A stretch of DNA of 64,000 bases, taken from assembly GCA_026545225.1 (NCBI GenBank), contig CM048845.1:54412033-54476032 (forward strand), read 5' to 3'. The position numbers and the translations under genes were made by a program. Positions 35,025 to 47,600 of the stretch are shown piece after piece; position 1 is the first letter of the stretch; each line of letters starts with the position of its first letter. The DNA comes from Cornus controversa (Eukaryota > Streptophyta > Magnoliopsida > Cornales > Cornaceae). The notes under the pieces were generated by a model. The model saw only the letters and a program-made list of their open reading frames with translations, had not been told where the DNA came from and ran no database searches.

Positions 35025-35944
35025 TTCACCTTAATACCTCTAATATTTTAATAATGAAAATGTCAAATTATATGCTCTTGTGAAATTACCGAATTGCCCA
35101 GCACACTTGGCCTCACATGAGACGGCCAGTCGAAACCCATTGACTTATCTTGTACAGTTGTACTCCACCCTCCAACTGGTTTTGTGTTCATAAAATAAGA
35201 AATTAAGGTCACTGCAACCACCACCCTCTAACCCAGCCACTACCACCTCTAACCATGGCAACTACCTCTCTCCACCACCCTCCAATCACAACCACAGCCT
35301 CTCACCACCACCCCCGACCACGCCCACCACCTCCTCCTCCACCATCACCACCACCACCACCACCATCTCCCTTTGTCCTTTTCATCTTCTAAATCGAAAC
35401 TCATTTCCATTAATCTCAAACCCAAACATGTGCATGTCAATCTTTTTGCAGAGCACGCAAAGCAAGTGGGACAGTGAAAGGCGAAAACAACAAACAAAAA
35501 CCCTAGAATCTTAATTTAGAGAGAGAGAGAGAGAGAAAGTGCATTAGAAGGCGAGATTCCAGGAGTTTGAGATTGAAACTATTTTTGAGGTTCCATAAGT
35601 CAAATGCTTTAAATGATCCATCCAGGAAGTGAGAAATCGGAAGACGTATACACACACACACATATATATATATATACACATATATGTAATAAGCAGCGAA
35701 GTTGGGGAAATATATATATGTATATACACCATCTCCCTTCCTCTTTTTCGTCTCATCCAAACCCAAATCAGTAGTTTGTGTGTGTATTAATGTTTCACTC
35801 ATACCTATTGCTAAAAAATCACAAATGGGTCTTCTTCACCGACTACACATGGAATGACGTTTGAGATTGAATGGTTTTTTCATAAAGTTCTTCAACATCT
35901 CACCGACGACATAAGCAGCTTCAATAACAATACTAAAGTTCGTA
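35025..35944. other. Intergenic, no gene supported
   Basis: Contains CCA/ACC-rich simple sequence (about 35200-35370), a GA run (35519-35536) and CA/TA runs (about 35650-35690). Open frames here come from simple repeats. Confidence 0.5.
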
Positions 35945-36480
35945 GTGGTAGTACAGTCGTAGTCGTTCGCTCTATTCATTGATAAAAATTAATTAAAATA
36001 ATTAATGTATAAATTAATTAGAATAATTAATATATTTTTATGTAATAAATGTGTTACTTTTTTATTTAACAAAATACTTTTTTTAGTTTTAAGATATTTA
36101 CACTAATGTCATCAACAAACAAATAAAATTATATTAGTCATAAAATGATTCTTCAATTTTAAAAGAAAAATATATTAATTAACTAAATTAGAAACCAAGA
36201 TTCATAAAGTATTTTTATATACTAATTAATTACAAAATTTTAAAAAATATATATAAAATGATTATAATAAGTATGTGAATTAATATAAAAAATTATTATT
36301 TAATTTTTTTTTGTTACAATAACTTTATTTATTTGTTGATGACATTAGTGTAAATAGATTAAAACTCGAAGATCATTTTGTTGAATGAAAAAGTAAAACA
36401 TTTATTACACAAAAATGCATTAATTGCTCTGATTGATTTTCGCCAATGAATAGAGCGACTGTGGAAGTACAATCGCTTAA
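35945..36480. repeat. Foldback (long inverted repeat), arms of ~160-190 bp
   Basis: The left arm (about 35950-36140) and right arm (about 36315-36475) are inverted copies. CGCTCTATTCATTG at 35969 pairs with CAATGAATAGAGCG at 36444, and TTTACACTAATGTCATCAAC at about 36098 pairs with GTTGATGACATTAGTGTAAA at about 36336. The loop between them is AT-rich. The transcript would fold into a long hairpin. It is probably a MITE or foldback element; no target-site duplication was resolved. Confidence 0.8.
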
Positions 36481-36931
36481 GCGACTGCCCCTATAATAAT
36501 TACAGTGTATGTGTCGGGACAATCACTATAGTGAAATGTGTTGGAACCAATCACTATAGTGAAACTTGTAATTGTCGTGCATCGATTACAGTTAAAACTG
36601 TAAAACCTGTAATTATTGTGATGTACACTACAATGAGAGTAACTAAATTTTTTCTAAAAACACAAGATGTTAGTATTTTTTTTTGTGCTGGTGTGATTGA
36701 TTTTTTTCATTATTATTAATACAGTCCATCATATATAGATGTACTAGTAATATATATATTTTAATGAATCTGGAATTTTTTATGTTTAATGAATCAAATG
36801 CTGAGAAGGGGTGGCAACGGTGATGTGGAGTGAGAGAGGGAGAGAGAAGGGTAGTTTGGTCCTTTTCTTTTGTTATTATAGTAGCATTTTAAGAATACAG
36901 TGGGTCAATGGGCAAGTTGGGTAGACCCTTA

Positions 36932-36939
36932 TATATAAA
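36932..36939 (+). promoter_or_regulatory. TATA box of the FHA/phosphodiesterase gene
   Basis: TATATAAA lies 208 bp upstream of the ATG at 37147, with purine-rich sequence following at about +30. It is the best TATA match in the 400 bp before the gene. The start of transcription would be near 36965. Confidence 0.55.
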
Positions 36940-37146
36940 GATAAGGAGGGAAAATAAAATTGAAACAGAGTGTGCAAAAGGCTCCCCTTCTTTCAGTCCA
37001 ATCTTCGCATTTCAATATTCTTTTCCTTCATAAATTCTTCAAACTTTCCATTCATTGAAATCCTACTATTGTTATTGTTATTTGATTATACAAACACATA
37101 TGCATATTTATATTTTTGAATTCAATTCGATTATTATGGGATTAAT

Positions 37147-40100
37147 ATGAAAAATTCAGATTCTATTCGCAATAACAAGCGACATCGATTCAATAATTTA
37201 CCCATTTCTTCTGTATTGTCTCGCAAGAAACGCAGACCCACGATCGTCAATACAGGTTATATACATATAAAACCTCTTCAAGTCCCTCTGATTTCAACAA
37301 CCACAAGTTCGGGTTGCGAATCGATCCGTCTCGAGCCTTATAGGCCCTCCACGATCGGCCGTAATCGCCGCCGTTGTGAATTGGTTTTTGAGGACCGTCG
37401 AGTCAGTAATCGACATTGCCAGATTTTGTTTGATGCACTGCATCGCAGGTTTTGTATAGCAGACGGAGTGTTTTTCTCTGGTTCTAGTGAGTGTTCTAGG
37501 GTTAGGGTTTCATTGAATGGAGTGTTTGTCAATGGGGTCAAGGTTGGAAGAGACGAAGTCAAGGAGTTGTGTGCTGGTGATGAGGTTTCGCTTGTTTGTG
37601 GACATGAAGGCGCTTGTTGTTTTGGGATTCGAATTGGGTTTGTTATCGAAAGAATTGTTCTCGTGGAGGAGGTTGTTGATAGAAGTGTATCCACATTTAG
37701 AGAGAATTGTTTGTCTCCGGATTATGCAATGTGTATATCAGAACACACAGGACTTGTTGCGAGAGCAAACTTGCTTTTAAGTTGGTGTAGAGGTATACTG
37801 CGTACTGAGGACCCCATATCGTACATTCGTAGATTTATTAATTCGGATCACAGAATGGGAAGTACAGATTCTTGTAAGAGCAAGAACAGTTTTTTGGGTG
37901 TGATGATGAGTAAGGTTAGATTTACTGTGGGTGGTGAGCTGGAGCTAAAATATGGTGGATCAGCTTTAAGGAAAGAACTGCTTCCCAGTGCGGACTGGAT
38001 CAATGAACAGATTTTGCAAAGTAAAAGGGCCGATGTTGGACATTTGAATTCAGCTATTTGTAATAGAGAGACTGTTGTGGGTGCGGAAGTAAATTATGCC
38101 CCAGTGTATGATTGTGTTCGTGGTGACCAGTTGCGACTAGAAGATGACATCGGAAGTCCTGTTGAGAACGGCGTAGATAATGATAAACTTAAGACGTTGC
38201 CTTTGGATTCTATAGATAAGGAGAATGCTCCTAAATCTGATGGGGTTATGCAGGACAAAAGGTGTGGTTTTATTCTGCCACCTGGGAATAAGTTCTATCT
38301 GAATCGCCTTCAATGTATGGGCCACGGTTGGCCGGACCATCATTCTGTTATTACCTTGCCAGAGCTTCTTTATCCTGTTGAAAGCCTTACTAGAATATTT
38401 ATTGCAACATTTACCAGTGATATATTATGGTAAACTCCTGGATACTTTAATTGTTGCCAACTATTTTCTTGATGTTATGTTACTTGTGGTTGAATTTAGT
38501 GCTTTGTTACTTATTCTTGTATCCTTTAGAATGTGATGTGGCATGATTTCAGATGGTAGGTATAATTGTGTAATTATGGATTATGCTTATATGTACACAT
38601 GATTTAGTTGCAATAAGACCTTGCTAGTTTCATTTTTACTTTTCTGCATTCAGACATGATCTTTCCATTCATATACATTTTGTCCATTGAAATAAGCACG
38701 GTATTTGAATTGTCTTTACCTTTCTGATTAGAGTAATTTTGCACATTCAACCCTGGATGTTCCTTTGTTTCTGTTTTCATTCCTAAGGAACGTATCTTGG
38801 TAGGTTTTTGTCATACTGTGAGGTGCCCCACCATCTGCCAGTAACAATTGCATGCCATAACACTGAGAGGTGTTGGAGTTCAAGCCAGGATAAAAGAATG
38901 TCGGTGCCTTACTCGGATTTTCCAAACTTAGTTGTAGTGTAAGTTGCGTTTGCGCATACATTTTTTTATAAATAAAAAAGAAAGAAAAGTTATAGATATA
39001 TATATTTAAATATCTTTCTTAATATGTCAAAAGAAGAAAAGGTTTATGGCCTTGATATGCAACATGCTGAAGTTGCCGAAGTATGTGAACAACTAATAGT
39101 TCCATAATACAGTCTATTTATGATAATAGGCATCCCCCATTTCCTGAGATTATAGCTTTTGGTAAAGACCGCAAGAAACTAGGCATTGCTTGCCATCATC
39201 CGAAATTGCTTGTTTTGCAAAGAGAAGATACTATTCGTGTTGTTATTACTTCTGCAAATTTGGTGGCTAAACAGGTGATTGCTTTTTGTAACGTTTTTGT
39301 TCTTCATATCTTATGTTACGTTTACTTTTAATTGTGGTGAAGAAACCTTCATTTCTTTTTATAATTTTCTTCATTTTGATCAATATATTAACTTTGAATT
39401 TTGAAATAAGAAACAGAGTTTTATAATATCTCAAGTAGTACGTTAGTCTTGATTTCTATGAGGTACGTGATTCTGTATATTTCTACGAGGTACATGAATG
39501 TGTATATTTTTCTGGGATTATTATAATTTGTGATGCATCTGAATTATGCTCCCTGCTCTTAAAGGCAACCAACTTAAATGCAATTATAGCATCTTGTGGT
39601 TGTTGTGCCTATTTAAGTATTTATGTAAGAGTGGTTCAGGAGATCATCTCATTTATTACGTACACGCTGTCCATTTTATGCAAACCTTCCACTGATATTT
39701 GGGAAAAAAAAATGAATACCATGAAAACAATCACTTTTTCTTGGTTGACAGTCTTAAGAAAAGATTAAATGCCAAATAAGTGGGGGAAATTCAGTGTTAT
39801 TTGTTGTATAAATGAACTCAGGTCATGGTTGTTGACATTGGTTGATTTTATGACTGTGGTAGCCATGTGGAAATTTTGATAATTGTATTGAAAAATTTAT
39901 TAATTTTGACACAACACCTTGGTGGAATAGCACAAAGAACAGTTGTTTGTTGGAGGGAGTGAAGGACCATTACCTCTTTCCCTATAGGTGACATGAGGTA
40001 GTTTAATTGCTTCCCTGTAGAGAACAAGAAGTCGCTGACAGTTCCTTTCTATTTGGAAGAGATGTCTCTTTATTGTCCTTCTCCAGATTGGATTATTATC

Positions 40101-41580
40101 CTCAGCCAAGTGTAGGTTATGAGATCAAGGCGTCTGCCAACATTGCTGATTTTGCATGTCGTAAGGGCTTAGAAGCAGGGTGTAGATTTGGTGGTCAAGG
40201 GGGGCATGCTAGCTTAAGGGTGAGTCATTTTCATGATATGTCATGTTAAGTCATGCTGACTCCTAGCTATTTGGACCCAAGGCCAACTGAGAGGAGCAGG
40301 GAGGGGGAAGGAGATAAGTGATAACTGAAAACATGTGCTTCTTGGAGAGAGGAAAACATTGAATTGGATATATGTCCCACTTATCGGTTGCCCCACACAT
40401 GCACCTAGTTTGAAATTGATACATTTATTCCTTTGATAGAAAAAAAAGAAAACATTAATGGTACGAAGCTTTTTAGCACTAATATATTATTCCACATAGT
40501 TACAATATCTTGGATTGTGTATTTTGTGTTGCCTAATTATTGACCCAAGAGGGGAGGTGAATTGGGTCTTTGGCAAACAATGGCATTTGATTTGATTAAT
40601 TCATTTGTGCAAGGGTAAAAATATAACAATGAATTTAACAATGCACAATTATAAAGAGATAAGGGAAGAGAGATGCAAACACTAAGAACACGAGCATGTT
40701 ATGTGGTTTGGCCCCCTTGCCTACGTCCACGCCTCAAGAGGACCTCTCGAGGATTCTCAAATCCACTATCAACTCTCTTTCATGGGTGGAGAGCAAACCT
40801 TTTACATACTCTTGCTTCCGGGTGAAGAGCCAACCTTTGCTCACTCTTGCGGGTGGAGAGCACACCTAATCACTCTCACTTGTGGGTAGAGATTACGCCT
40901 TTACAAGCTTATCCCAAAGCTCTCTTGCCAAGTGCAATTCCCTTCACTTGGTCTTTACACTCTCAATATGATTGAATTAAAGTTTGGAGTGGAACAATAG
41001 ATATCTCTCAAAGTATAGATTTACAAATGATAGCTCAATATCCTAGAGTTATAAATGAAGTATTCAAGAGAAAGCTCAACTCTAGCTATTGAAGATGAAC
41101 CACAATGAATGATTTTCATGTTTAGGTTCAATGGTGGTTCCTACCAATGAAGGATGTTGAAATCTATGCACAATGGTAGTTCTACCAACAAATGATGTTC
41201 AAGTCTAAGCTTACTGGTAGTTCTTTTTAATAAAATTTCCAAGACATTGAATGCACAAGTGGGAGTAGTTGGATCCTAAGAAGTACAGACACTTCTAGGA
41301 AGTTGTCGTGTCCGTGCTGGACACTCCACTCCATGGACACTTCATGGGCACGTGTCTGATACTTTATGGATGTGTCCATAATTTAGAAATAATTTTTATT
41401 AATTTGGACACTTGGCCTACACATTCCGGACACTTGGTCGACACACTTTGGACACTTGCCTAACACATCCTACACTCTATAATACAAGTCTTATACTATG
41501 ATACAAACATATAATAACATATAATGACACTTCTTATATATGATAAAACTATAATTATAATGACAAAGCAGTAGAGTAAT

Positions 41581-41620
<40 letters not shown>

Positions 41621-44600
41621 GGATATTAACATAACTCTCTCCTCTAAATTATGTAACACATTCTATTTGTCTTGTTTAATAAAATTATAAATGATAATTT
41701 ATATTTATATTAGCGTGTCCACGCCGTATCCGTGTCCTACTTTTAGAGGATTTGACGTGTCATATCATGTCTGTGTTCGTATTTGTGTTACTTAGGGTTG
41801 GATTTGACCATTTTTGAATTTACATACTTCTAGACATCTGGAAGTCAAATCTGCTTTATGCTTTATGCGATACTCTTCTAGGTGTATAGAAATTCTTTTT
41901 TAGACGTCTGGAATTTTTAGGTGTCTGGAAGAAGAGTAATAGACGTCCGGAAGTCTTTTTGAGATTTTGGGCAACTTACTGGAATTCATTACTAGATGTC
42001 TGGAAATACATCTTCTAGGCGTCTATAACACTTAGCAATACTGGACCAAATTTGAAAGACCATAACTTACTCGTTTTGAATCCTAATTGAGCAAAATTTG
42101 TGTCCAAATTGAAGCTCATGAAGTTTACTTTCCATTAAAATTAGTTTCATTTAAAAATTCCAACCACACTAAAAGTTGTCAACTTTTAAGTGTGAGGTGG
42201 TAAGGAAGGAATCCTTTGGAAATCTCTAAGAAGGTGTGACAAGGCTTTATAGAGTGAGTCATTTGAGTTCAAAGTCTAAGTCAATGATTCTAAGGACCTT
42301 TAAAAGATATAATTCATTTCAAGTGGGGTTCTAGAATTTGCTAAAACATGAGTTGGGTTCCTTGAAAGCTTTGACAAGCTTGAACCAACTCAAAGTCAAC
42401 TATGCCTTATAAGATTAATCAATTAAGTTCATGGCCTATTTCTAAGTGTCTAAGGACTATTGAAATGATATGCATGATGTGCATTGGGTCCTAGAGTCCA
42501 CCAAGCCAAGAGTTGAGCTTTCAAATCAAGTTACTTCAAAAATAACTTTACATATAAGTCTAATACTCACCCAAGACTAATCTACCCATATCTTGATTTT
42601 CAATCTTTGAGCTTTTGGGTTAATGTCTCCATCTTTGACATCAATATCTTTTTGAGCTTCAAGATTTCATTTAGGTATAGGATCCTTCTTGGCTTTACCA
42701 TTGACGCACAAGCTCACTTGAGTTTCTTACATGTGTAACTTGTTTAACATAAACTTAAGTAGACATTAAATTCTGTTGGAAAGGAGAATATTTGGCTGAG
42801 ATTTATTGCTGATCTCTAGGGATTGCCTAGCTGTATTGTTGGAAAGGAGAATATTCGGCTGAGATTTATTACTGATCTCTAGGGATTGCCTAGTTGTATT
42901 TTATGTTTAAATATACGCCTAGTCAACTTTGTAAATAAGGAGAATTAGTTGTATAGTTATTCTGTTCCTTTTTTAGTGTCTTGTATAGCCTATAAGTAGT
43001 GTACGTATATATCATTCTCAGTATCAATGAAATACCATTTTACGAAAACAATTCTCTCCTAATTCCTTGTTGTTTAGATGGTATAAGAGCAGGAACTTTA
43101 TTTCTGACTCTTTCCTATATTCGGAAAAAATTACCAGGACTTATTCCTTGGTAAACTCCACATTTTTTTTCCCTCTCAAATCAAAACCCTAGCTTCTCAT
43201 GATGTCTGAAGTCTCTTTTAAGCCTACTGAAAATCGTGGTCCCAATTCTGATTCACACTCTGTTCAGATAACCACTATACGCCTTAATGGAGACAATTTT
43301 CTACGCTAGTCTCAATCAGTGCTTATGTATATTCGAGGGAGAGGAAAGATTGGGTACTTGACTCGTGATACAAAGGCACCTGATTTGAAGGATACAACTT
43401 ATGCTACTTGGGATGCAGAAAATTCCATGGTTATGGCTTGGCTTGTTAATTCCATGGATGAAGACATTGCCTCTAACTATATGTGCTATCCAATTGCCAA
43501 GTAACTCTGGGATAATATTCACTAGATGTATTCTGACCTCGGCAATCAATCCCAAGTGTATGAACTGCAACTACAACTTGGAGAAATTCGACAAGGGAGA
43601 GATATCATCACCAAATACTTCAATATTTTGAAAAGGCTGTGGCAGGATCTGGATATTTTCAATGACTATGAATGGAAATCTCTAGATGATTGGTCGTGGT
43701 CCTCTTCCTTCACTTGGAGAGGTATTTGCTGAAGTTCGGAGGGAGGAAAGCCGCCGTACTGTTATGTTGGGAAAAAAGGGGGCTGGGGCATCAATTGAAA
43801 ATTCGCCCTACTCACTGCTGATGCAAATGCAAGCAAAACTTCCAATAGCCAGCGTAGAGCTAAGGACAAGCCTTGGATATGTTGTGATTTCTGCAACAAC
43901 CCCCGCCATACACGTGAGACATGCTGGAAGATTCATGGCAAACCCGTCAACTGGAAGAGCAGCAAGCCTGCTGTTTGTGCAAATGAGGCTGATGCTGGTC
44001 CCTTTAGTAAAGAGCAGATGGATCATCTTCTGAAGCTGCTGAAATCCAATCTAGAGTCTGGTATTCTTAGTGTTTCTCTGGCTCAAATAGGTAGCAACTT
44101 TAGTGCTTTCTCTTGTCATTCTTGTCCTACACCTTGGATCATTGATTCGGGTGCTTTTGATCACATGACAAATCTCTCTCATGTATTTCATTCTTATTCG
44201 CCTTGTTCTGGTGATAAAAAAGTTAGAATTGCAGATAGAAAATTTTCATCTATTGTAGGAATAGGTTCTATCAAAATTTCCAAAAAAATCACCCAAAATC
44301 TGTTCTTCATATCCCTAAATCCTAATCTTAGCTGTAATCTCTTATCTGTGAGTCAACTCTCTAAAGATTCTAATTGTCGTGTTACCTTTTTTGACTCTCA
44401 CTAAGATTTTCAGGACCTGAGCACGGGGATGATGATTGGTAATGCTAGAATGGTGGACGGTCTCTACTATTTTGATGACAACTTGCTCCGTAATAAACAA
44501 GCTCAAGGCTTTAGTACTAGTATTAATTCTCTCTCTGTCTGTGAACAAACAATGATTTGGCATCTTAGACTAGGACATCCTAGTTTTTCTTATTTGAAGT

Positions 44601-47600
44601 ATCTATTTCATGTTCTATTTAAAAATATGGATTGTTCATCTTTTTAATGTGAAAGTTGTCATTTATCAAAGAACCATCATACTACTTAAAGTTCAAAACC
44701 ATATTGTGCCTCAAAACCATTTTACTTGATTCATAGTGACATTTGGGGTCCTTTGAAAATTAGCACATCCTCTGAAAAAAAATGGTTTGTAACTTTCATG
44801 GATGATCACACTCGGCTATGTTGGGTATATTTGATGAATGATAAATTTGAAGTTGAAAATTTGTTCAAAATTTTTTATAATATGTTTGAAAACCAATTTC
44901 AAACAAAAATAAGAATACTTTATTCTGATAATGGAACTGAGTATTTCAATCAATGTTTGGAAAAATTTTTAAAGGAAAAGGGGATTCAACATCAATCTAC
45001 TTGTAGTGATACTCCACAAAATGGTATTGCCGGGAGAAAAAATAGACATTTACTTGAAGTTGCACATGCCATTATGTTCTCAATGCATGTACCAAAATAT
45101 CTATGGGGAGATGTTATTTTGACAATATCTTATTTGATAAATAAAATGCCTACTCGTATTTTAAAATATATTACACCTTTAGAGTGTTTCAAAAACTTCT
45201 TCCTTGAATGTTGACTTTTCTCTGACTTACCCTTGAAAATTTTTGGGTGCACTATGTTGATTCACATACCTAGTAGGCTTCGATCTAAACTCAATCCTAG
45301 GGCAAAAAAATGTGTGTTTATGGGTTATGCGCCAAATAAAAGGGGATATAAGTGTTATAATCCTAAAACAAATTTTTTTTTTGTGAGTATTGATGTATCA
45401 TTTGTGGAAAATCAGCCTTACTTTGGACAAAACTGTCTTCAGGGGGAGATAGAGAATAATGAAGCTAAGTTTTGGGAAACAGTTGTTCCTCTGCCTAATA
45501 CTTTCTTTCCCGTACCTGTTCTTGGTCCTTCCACCTCTAATAGTCAAGAAATTGGTAGTCATAATAATAAAAAAAAGGGAAATACTAACCTAACATTGCC
45601 AAACTTAGATGACTCACAAACAAGGGGAGAAATACTAAGACAGGATCAAATTAATCCTACCTCAGAGCTCCGTGTTTACACTAGAAGGAGTACTCATCAA
45701 AAAAATAAAAACTTGCCTATAACTCTAGCACAAGACCAACCACTGTCTCCGAGCGATGGTCCATCTACTACTCCAGGTAACTCTTATCCTTCTTTGTCAA
45801 ATTCCACTCCTACTGCTTTCGATCTTGATGTACCTATAGCACTTAGAAAGGGAGTTGAACCTGTACAAAGCATCCTATTGCTAAATATGTGTCTTACCAT
45901 AGGCTTTCTAAGTCTCATAAAGCTTTTACCAACCATTCAGGAAGGCTTAGATAACCCATATTAGAAATTGGCAGTTTTGGAAGAGATGAACACACTGAAA
46001 AAGAATGGGACTTGGGAGATAGTTAACTTACCAAGGGAGAAGAAAACGGTAGGATGCAAATGGGTGTTTACAGTTAAGTGTAAAGCTGATGGAAGTATAG
46101 AAAGGTACAAGGCGCGTTTAGTGGCAAAAGGATTTACATAGACACACGGTATTGATTACCAGGAGACTTTTGCTCTAGTTGCAAAGATTAATTCAATCCG
46201 TGTTTTACTATCCTTAGCAGTTAGTCTTGACTAGCCCTTACACTAGCTAAATGAAAAAAACGCATTCTTAAATGGGGATTTGGAAGAGGAAGTCTTTATG
46301 AACCTACCACCGGGGTTTGAAGAACGTCTTGGCGAAGGGAAAGTGTGTAGACTAAGAAAATCCCTATATGGCCTCAAATAATCTCCCAGAGCATGGTTTG
46401 GGCGATTTGGGAAAGTTGTAAAGGGCCGCAGATATACACAAAGTCAGGCAGATCACACTATGTTCTATAAGCACTCAAAAGAAGGAAAGATTTCTATTTT
46501 GATTGTTTATGTTGATGATATAATATTAACATGTGATGATCATGTTGAGCTCAAAAGACTCAAGAGAGTTCTTGCTGATGACTTTGAGATCAAGGACTTG
46601 GGAGCCTTAAAGTATTTTCTTGGAATGGAATTTGCCAGGTCTAAAAAGGGCATCTTCATGTCTCAACGAAAATATGTGCTGGATCTTCTTGGAGAGACAG
46701 GTCTACTCGGTTATAAGGTAGCAGAGACACCAATTGAATCTAATTTGAAGCTCCAATATGCTAAACCAGAAGATGTGAAGAACATGGAACAATTTCAGAG
46801 GCTGGTTGGTAGATTGATTTATCTGTCGCATACCCGCCCAGATATCGCTTTTGCAGTGAGCATGGCAAGTCAATTTATGCACTCACCAGGTCCAAAACAC
46901 TTCGAGGCTGTGTACAGAATCCTAAGGTACTTAAAGGGATCACCAGGGAAGGGCCTGTTGTTTGAAAAGCATGGTCACCTAAAAGTTGAAGTATATACAG
47001 ATGTAGATTGGACTGGGGGTATAACTGATAGAAGGTCAACCTCTGGCTACTGCACTTTTGTTGGAGGAAACCTTGCTACTTGGCATAGTAAAAAGCAAAA
47101 TGTGGTGGCAAGAAGCAATGCTGAAGCTGAATTTAGATTAGTTGCCCATGGAATTTGTGACGTGTTGTGGATTAAGAGAATCTTAGACGAACTGAAGGTC
47201 TCAAGTCCCTCTCCGATAAAGGCATACTGTGATAACAAAGTAGCAATCTCAATAGCATATAATCCTGTTCTTCATGACAGAACCAAGCATGTTGAGGTAG
47301 ACAAGCACTTCATCAAGGAGAAAATAGAGAACGGGCAGATTTGTATGACCTATATAGCAACTGATGAACAGATTGCAGATGTTCTTACAAAGGGTTTGTC
47401 TAAGAAACAATTTGAGAAACTGATGGGCAAGCTGGCTATGAAAGATATCTTCAAACTAGTTTGAGGGGGAGTGTTGGAAAGGAGAATATTCGGCTGAGAT
47501 TTATTGATGATCTCTAGGGATTGTCTAGCTGGCTATGAAAGATATCTTCAAACTAGCTTGAGGGGGAGTGTTGGAAAGGAGAATATTCGGCTGAGATTTA

